NCBI RefSeq assembly: GCF_011064615.1
Contig: NZ_JAALJH010000034.1
Location: forward strand, 26,613-90,612
Reading direction: 5' to 3'
Length of the DNA: 64,000 nt
Origin: Aquisphaera insulae
Lineage (GTDB): Bacteria > Planctomycetota > Planctomycetia > Isosphaerales > Isosphaeraceae
Under the pieces are notes generated by a model that had not been told where the DNA came from, did not search any database, and was given only the letters and a program-made list of their open reading frames with translations. This document shows, piece after piece, positions 59,286 to 64,000 of the stretch (positions are counted from its first letter, which is position 1; each line of letters opens with the position of its first letter). Both the position numbers and the translations under genes were made by a program.

Positions 59286-62096
59286 ATGAGAGCTTCAATT
59301 CGACCGCCCGCCGTGTGGCGGGCGGTCGCGGGGGGGTTGCTGGTGATGGCCGTCGCCGGGGCGGCCGAGGCCCGTGAGCCCGGCAAGCCGAACATCGTGA
59401 TCATCCTGGCCGATGACATGGGCTTTTCGGACGTCGGCTTCCAGGGCGGCCGCGACATCCCCACGCCGAACGTGGATTCCCTGGCCGCGGGCGGGGTCCG
59501 CTGCACGAACGGCTATGTCTCCGGGCCTTATTGCAGCCCGACCCGCGCCGGGCTCCTGACCGGCCGCTATCAGCAGCGGTTCGGGCACGAGTTCAACCCG
59601 GGTCAGCAGGCCGAGGAAGCGGGCTCGAACGCCTTCGGCCTCCCCCTGTCCGAATCGACCATCGCCGACCGCCTCAAGGCGGCCGGATACGACACGGGCC
59701 TCGTCGGCAAGTGGCACCTGGGAAATGCGCCCGAGTATCGCCCCAACCGCCGCGGGTTCGACGAGTTCTTCGGATTCCTTGGCGGCGCCCACCCGTACAT
59801 CCCCGGGCAGGGGGCGCCGATCTACCGGAACAACGAAGTCGTCCACGAGAAGGAATACCTGACCGACGCCTTCAGCCGCGAGGCCGTCTCGTACATCGAG
59901 CGGCACAAGGACCGGCCGTTCTTCCTCTATCTGGCCTACAACGCCGTCCACACGCCGATGCACGCGACCGACGAGCGGCTCAAGCGGTTCGCCGGGATCG
60001 CGGACGAACAGCGCCGGACGTACGCGGCCATGCTCAGCGCGCTCGACGAGGGCGTGGGCAAGGTCCTCGGGGCGCTCCGGGCCGCCAACCTCGAGGAGGA
60101 TACCCTGATCTTCTTCTTCAGCGACAACGGCGGCCCGACCCTGAAGGGGACCTCGATCAACGGATCGATCAACGCCCCGCTCCGGGGCTCCAAGCGGACG
60201 ACGCTGGAGGGGGGCATCCACGTCCCGTTCGCCGTCCAGTGGAAGGGGAAGCTCAAGGCCGGCAGCGTCTATGAGAAGCCGGTGATCCAGCTCGACGTCC
60301 TGCCGACGGCCTTGGCCGCCGCTGGTGCGACGCCCAGCGAGGACGCGCGACTCGACGGCGTGAACCTCCTCCCCTTCCTGAAGGGCGAGGCGAGCGCGAC
60401 GCCGCACGAGGCGCTCTACTGGCGGCTCGGCGATCAGCGGGCGATCCGTCGCGGCGACTGGAAGCTCGTGCAATACGACGCGGCCGTCGATGACGGCACG
60501 GTCTCCAGTCCGGCGAAGGCGAAGGTGACGCCGGCCCGACTGTACAACCTCGCCTCGGACATCGGCGAGGCACATGACCTCGCCTCGGAGCAACCCGAGA
60601 AGGTCAAGGAGCTGCAATCGGCCTGGGCCGCATGGAGCGGCAAGCTGGCGAAGCCTCTTTGGGGGCCCGGCAATGCCCGCCCGGCGACGGGCCGTGAGGC
60701 GAGGCCGGCGGCGGCCTCGGCACCGGCCCCGGGGGCACCCGGCCGACGACCGAACATCGTCTACATCCTGGCCGACGACCTCGGCTGGGCGGACGTCAGT
60801 TGGCACGGCAAGGAGATCCGGACACCCCGGCTCGATGCGCTCGCCTCTTCCGGGGCGCGGTTGGAGCAGTTCTACGTCGAGCCGCTTTGCACCCAGACGC
60901 GGGCGGCCCTGCTCACGGGCCGATACCCGATCCGGCACGGCCTCCAGGTCGGCGTCGTCCGGCCGTGGTCGCCCTACGGCCTGCCGACGGAGGAGCGGAC
61001 ACTCGCCCAGGGCCTCAAGGAGGCCGGGTACGAGACGGCCATCGTCGGCAAGTGGCATCTCGGGCACGCCCGGCCGGAGTTCCTGCCGACTCGCCGCGGC
61101 TTCGAGCACCAGTACGGCCTGTACAACGGCGCGATCGATTACTTCACCCACGAGCGCGACGGCGGCCTCGACTGGCACCGAGACGACAGGGCCTCGCGTG
61201 ACGAGGGCTACAGCACGCACCTGCTGGGCGATGAGGCTGCGCGGCGGATCGCCGAGCACGACACGTCACGGCCGTTATTCCTCTATCTCGCGTTCAATGC
61301 CGTCCACGCACCCCACCAGGTCCCGGACCGCTACAAGGAGCCGTACGCCTCGCTGCCGGAGCCGCGGAGGACGTACGCGGGGATGGTCGCGGCGATGGAC
61401 GAGGCCGTCGGCAAGGTCGTCGACGCCCTCCGCGCGAAGGGGCTCGCGGACGACACGCTGGTCGTCTTCTCGAGCGACAACGGCGGTCCGAACCCCGGCA
61501 AGGTGACGAGCAACGGCCCGCTCCGGGGCGCCAAGGCGACTCCCTACGAGGGAGGCGTCCGGGTGCCGGCCTTCGCGACCTGGCCGGGGCACATCAAGCC
61601 GGGGACCGTGGTGGATGCCCCACTCCACGTCGTCGACTGGTATCCGACGCTGCTCAAACTTGCCGGGAGGGCGTCCGCACAGTCCTTGCCGCTGGATGGC
61701 CGCGATGCCTGGCCGGCGATCACGGAAGGTGCCCCGTCGCCGCACGAGGAGATCCTGCTCACCGCCACGCCCGGCGGCGGGGCGATCCGTGTCGGCGACT
61801 GGAAGCTCGTGGTCAACGGGCCGAGTCGCGCCGGGATCGGCGACGACGCAGAAGCCCCCGGCCGTGCGATCAAGCCCGCCGCGGAGACCGTCGAGCTGTT
61901 CAACCTCGCCGCGGATCCCTACGAGAAATCCAACCTCGCGGGCGAGAGCCCGTCGAAGCTCGCCGAGCTGAAGGCGAGGTTCGACCGGTTCGCGGCGGCC
62001 GCCGTCCGGCCCCGGAACGTGCCGAAGCCCGCTGACTACCACGCGCCTCCCGTCTGGGGCGAGGCGGAACCGGCGGCAACGGCGGCTTCGCGCTGA
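59286..62096 (+). CDS. Exported tandem sulfatase (two arylsulfatase domains in one chain)
   Basis: 936 residues. Signal peptide near GGLLVMAVAGAAEA. Domain 1 (about 33-455): IVIILADDMGFSD, active-site CSPTR at Cys83, GKWHLG, FFSDNGGP. A Pro/Ala-rich linker (about 460-480) leads to domain 2 (about 483-930): IVYILADDLGWAD, CTQTR at Cys535, GKWHLG, FSSDNGGP. Formylglycine-dependent sulfatases need Cys or Ser in CXPXR; domain 1 fits, whereas domain 2 has Gln in place of Pro. Two arylsulfatases fused could remove different sulfate groups from one polysaccharide. No sulfatase-maturing enzyme gene in the window. YezD-like gene precedes it. Confidence 0.92.
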   Translation: MRASIRPPAVWRAVAGGLLVMAVAGAAEAREPGKPNIVIILADDMGFSDVGFQGGRDIPTPNVDSLAAGGVRCTNGYVSGPYCSPTRAGLLTGRYQQRFGHEFNPGQQAEEAGSNAFGLPLSESTIADRLKAAGYDTGLVGKWHLGNAPEYRPNRRGFDEFFGFLGGAHPYIPGQGAPIYRNNEVVHEKEYLTDAFSREAVSYIERHKDRPFFLYLAYNAVHTPMHATDERLKRFAGIADEQRRTYAAMLSALDEGVGKVLGALRAANLEEDTLIFFFSDNGGPTLKGTSINGSINAPLRGSKRTTLEGGIHVPFAVQWKGKLKAGSVYEKPVIQLDVLPTALAAAGATPSEDARLDGVNLLPFLKGEASATPHEALYWRLGDQRAIRRGDWKLVQYDAAVDDGTVSSPAKAKVTPARLYNLASDIGEAHDLASEQPEKVKELQSAWAAWSGKLAKPLWGPGNARPATGREARPAAASAPAPGAPGRRPNIVYILADDLGWADVSWHGKEIRTPRLDALASSGARLEQFYVEPLCTQTRAALLTGRYPIRHGLQVGVVRPWSPYGLPTEERTLAQGLKEAGYETAIVGKWHLGHARPEFLPTRRGFEHQYGLYNGAIDYFTHERDGGLDWHRDDRASRDEGYSTHLLGDEAARRIAEHDTSRPLFLYLAFNAVHAPHQVPDRYKEPYASLPEPRRTYAGMVAAMDEAVGKVVDALRAKGLADDTLVVFSSDNGGPNPGKVTSNGPLRGAKATPYEGGVRVPAFATWPGHIKPGTVVDAPLHVVDWYPTLLKLAGRASAQSLPLDGRDAWPAITEGAPSPHEEILLTATPGGGAIRVGDWKLVVNGPSRAGIGDDAEAPGRAIKPAAETVELFNLAADPYEKSNLAGESPSKLAELKARFDRFAAAAVRPRNVPKPADYHAPPVWGEAEPAATAASR

Positions 62097-62108
62097 AGCC
62101 GGACGAGA

Positions 62109-62145
62109 CCGGTCGTGGCGGTATGGATGAGGCCGCCACGGCCGG
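62109..62145. terminator. Bidirectional terminator hairpin
   Basis: A 13-bp stem (62109-62121 with 62133-62145, one G-U pair) around an 11-base loop, between the convergent sulfatase and lipoprotein genes. Confidence 0.7.
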
Positions 62146-62148
62146 ATC

Positions 62149-62616
62149 TCAGTCGCCCATCGCCTGCTTCAGCTTGCTCTTGAGGTCGTCCTTGTCGGCG
62201 GCGGACAGGTCCTTGTCGGCGTCGATGAGCGTCGAGATCTTCGAGAGGACCTCCGGCCGGGGCATGCCTTCCACCTTCCTGGCCTTGCCGGCGATGTTCC
62301 GGATCAGGTCGTCGACCGACTGGCCCTTGGTCGCCGGGGCGGAGTCATGCGCGTGGGCCCCTTCCGGCGCGTCGTCATGCTGGGGCTTCTTGTCGCCGTC
62401 GACCACGATCCCCTGGCCCTTCGACTTCTTCTCGGCGGCCCGGGGAGACGACTTCTGCTTGATGGACCTGTAGCGCGAGAGGAGCTCTTGGGCCACGTTC
62501 TCCGGCGTGTAGGTGCTGAGGGCCTTCAGATGCGACATGTCGTCGCCCCCGCAGCCGGGCAGGATCGACACCGCGGCGACGAAGGACGCGACCAGGGCGA
62601 GGGATGAACGGCGCAT
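62149..62616 (-). CDS. Small lipoprotein, unknown function
   Basis: 155 residues from the ATG at 62616. Signal with lipobox-like ILPGCGG, then GDDMSHLKALSTYTPENVAQELL and a lysine- and aspartate-rich helical C terminus (ISTLIDADKDLSAADKDDLKSKL). A His/Ala-rich patch lies in the middle. No recognised domain. It lies 62 bases downstream of the DUF1559 gene on the same strand; small lipoproteins commonly follow DUF1559 genes in planctomycetes, so the two may be co-expressed. Confidence 0.75.
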   Translation of the reverse strand: MRRSSLALVASFVAAVSILPGCGGDDMSHLKALSTYTPENVAQELLSRYRSIKQKSSPRAAEKKSKGQGIVVDGDKKPQHDDAPEGAHAHDSAPATKGQSVDDLIRNIAGKARKVEGMPRPEVLSKISTLIDADKDLSAADKDDLKSKLKQAMGD

Positions 62617-62678
62617 GTTCCTGGAGCCTCGATCGGCCCCCGGACGGCGCGTCCGGGGCCGGGACCATCGGATCTGGT

Positions 62679-63812
62679 TCAGTACTGATCGGCGCTGATG
62701 ACTTCGCCGCCGGCACGGGTGCCGAGCGCCCACCATGTCGGCAGGCTGATCGAGTTCTTGATGAACCTGACCGAGCCGTCCAGGAAGGCGAGGTTGATGC
62801 CGCCGGGGTGGTTGCTGGTCGGGTTCATGGCGCCGTCGCACTCGTGGCAGCGGAAGGTGTCCGAGTAGTCGCAGACGACCGGGGCGGCGTTGGGGGGGAA
62901 GGCGTGGGCGTAGACGTGCTTCTGCCAACTATCGGTGAACTGCCAGGTCATGCCCCGCTCCTCGGTCCAGGGCCCCCAGTTGTAGCCGTTGGCGAGGCCG
63001 TCGCGGACCACGATATCGATGTAGGCGTCGTAGTCGTCCATGTAGTCCGAGTCGATGGTCCGGAGGTTGCGCCTGGGGTCGGAATTCTGCTGGGAACCGT
63101 TGCTGACGAGCGACTCGCTGAAGGCCGCGGTGTTGGAGAAGCCGTCGGTGAACGACGCGCCGCTGAAGCTCCGGTTCGTGTTCGCCCGCCACTTGTCGCT
63201 CCAGGGCCCGGCGACGTTCATGCGGGACTCGGAGATCATCCCCGTGGACGGCGGGGGTGACGCGGCGTTGGTGCTGGCCTGGCCGGGCATCAGGTAGTTG
63301 CGCGGCACGCCGCAACTCGCCACGTAATTGAAGTTGCCCCAGTTGACGCCGAGATAGGTGTTCCGCTCGCCGTCGGACGGGCAGAGGAACGAGGAGATCG
63401 TCATCAGGTTGGTGGTGATGTTCGGCCCGACCTGGGTCTCGATCTCGTTCCAGCCCGAGGAGTAGGTGAAATTGATCGAGTTGTAGGCCGGCGACTGCTC
63501 CACGAACGGGAGGATGACGCAGTACCAGGAGTGATTCCCGGACGCCCCGTTCGGCGGGTTGTCCCACTCGTTGGAGCGGCGGTGCATGTGCAGCGGCGTC
63601 GTGCCATTGACCTCCATGTAGTTGGCCGTGGCCAGGCCGAGCTGCTTGAGGTTGTTGGTGCACTGGGCCCGCCGGGCCGCCTCGCGAGCCGACTGCACGG
63701 CCGGCAGCAGCAGCGCGATCAGCACGGCGATGATGGCGATCACCACCAGTAGCTCGATGAGTGTGAAGCCGGGGCGCGGAGTCGGGACTCGAAGCTGGTG
63801 ATCCTGATTCAT
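62679..63812 (-). CDS. DUF1559 type II secretion-like pseudopilin
   Basis: 377 residues from the ATG at 63812. Prepilin cleavage motif GFTLIELLVVIAIIAVLIALLLP near the N terminus (residues 15-37) with Glu at position +5. A conserved AREAARRAQCTNNLKQLGLA follows. The C-terminal H-X9-DG motif is present (HPGGINLAFLDG). These proteins are found in very large numbers in Planctomycetota; they are thought to be processed by a prepilin peptidase and to form surface or secretion-linked structures. The function of individual members is unknown. Confidence 0.93.
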   Translation of the reverse strand: MNQDHQLRVPTPRPGFTLIELLVVIAIIAVLIALLLPAVQSAREAARRAQCTNNLKQLGLATANYMEVNGTTPLHMHRRSNEWDNPPNGASGNHSWYCVILPFVEQSPAYNSINFTYSSGWNEIETQVGPNITTNLMTISSFLCPSDGERNTYLGVNWGNFNYVASCGVPRNYLMPGQASTNAASPPPSTGMISESRMNVAGPWSDKWRANTNRSFSGASFTDGFSNTAAFSESLVSNGSQQNSDPRRNLRTIDSDYMDDYDAYIDIVVRDGLANGYNWGPWTEERGMTWQFTDSWQKHVYAHAFPPNAAPVVCDYSDTFRCHECDGAMNPTSNHPGGINLAFLDGSVRFIKNSISLPTWWALGTRAGGEVISADQY

Positions 63813-64000
63813 GCGGAGGAATCCCCTGGGGATGGACGAGCGGGGTGGGGGCGTCATCGCGGATGGCGGGAGGATGAGGCCGACGATCGGCGCCGACGAC
63901 ATTCCGTGCGGAGGTATGGGGCCGGGGTCCCAAAGAGCATGATTACGATAGCCACGGTCCATCGGACTTTCAAGCGACCTCCGACATCTGACCTGACAAC

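Noticed and set aside
59295..61259. A 654-codon minus-strand open frame
   Set aside because: Antisense shadow of the tandem sulfatase.

Overview
The window is high-GC DNA from a bacterium of the phylum Planctomycetota, most likely in or near the family Isosphaeraceae. The evidence is a set of planctomycete hallmarks: a LEPR-XLL-like N-terminal motif (LEDRTLLS) on a giant NHL/Ig-like surface protein cut by the left edge, a YTV-type cysteine-rich repeat protein, a DUF1559 pseudopilin with the H-X9-DG C-terminal motif, a DUF1080 protein, exported sulfatases, a multihaem cytochrome-TPR lipoprotein and small GC-rich lipoproteins. The family placement is inference; no rRNA is present.

Layout. 2-4837: NHL/Ig/MBG surface protein. 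5029-7586: RsuA/RluB-type pseudouridine synthase overlapping a PyrK-like flavin/2Fe-2S electron-transfer protein. 7610-15664: UVR-motif protein, tRNA-Lys(CTT), giant ankyrin protein, QueG-like Fe-S protein fused to SCP2, a degenerate second tRNA-Lys, a lone receiver protein and an AMMECR1 protein. 15803-19599: MtfA-type peptidase, DUF1080 protein, MFS transporter and an exported methyltransferase. 19681-24575: Tat-exported terpene-cyclase-repeat protein, exported putative glycoside hydrolase, Imm1-like protein and an unknown. 24750-31954: APC permease, HEAT membrane protein, YTV protein, lipoprotein and EF-hand esterase.

31988-55759 is the standout: a minus-strand biosynthetic and export locus. 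It runs MbtH-like protein, then a 3807-residue FAAL-ACP-KS-AT-KR-ACP-C-A-PCP-C hybrid, then two A-PCP-C NRPSs, a SyrD/PvdE-type cyclic-peptide ABC transporter and a MacA-like adaptor, joined by 4-base ATGA overlaps (3 bases apart at mbtH). A MacB-like ATPase/permease follows after a 331 bp gap. Adenylation-pocket residues read by hand give Orn, Gly and Asn/Asp. A fatty acid would be activated by the FAAL, extended by one malonate and reduced to a beta-hydroxy acyl chain, then linked to Orn-Gly-Asx and exported. There is no thioesterase or reductase; the line ends in a condensation domain, so release is unexplained.

56355-63812: octahaem cytochrome-HEAT-TPR lipoprotein, YezD-like protein with a tandem double sulfatase, small lipoprotein and DUF1559 pseudopilin. 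Large open frames antisense to real genes are frequent here because of high GC and were not annotated.
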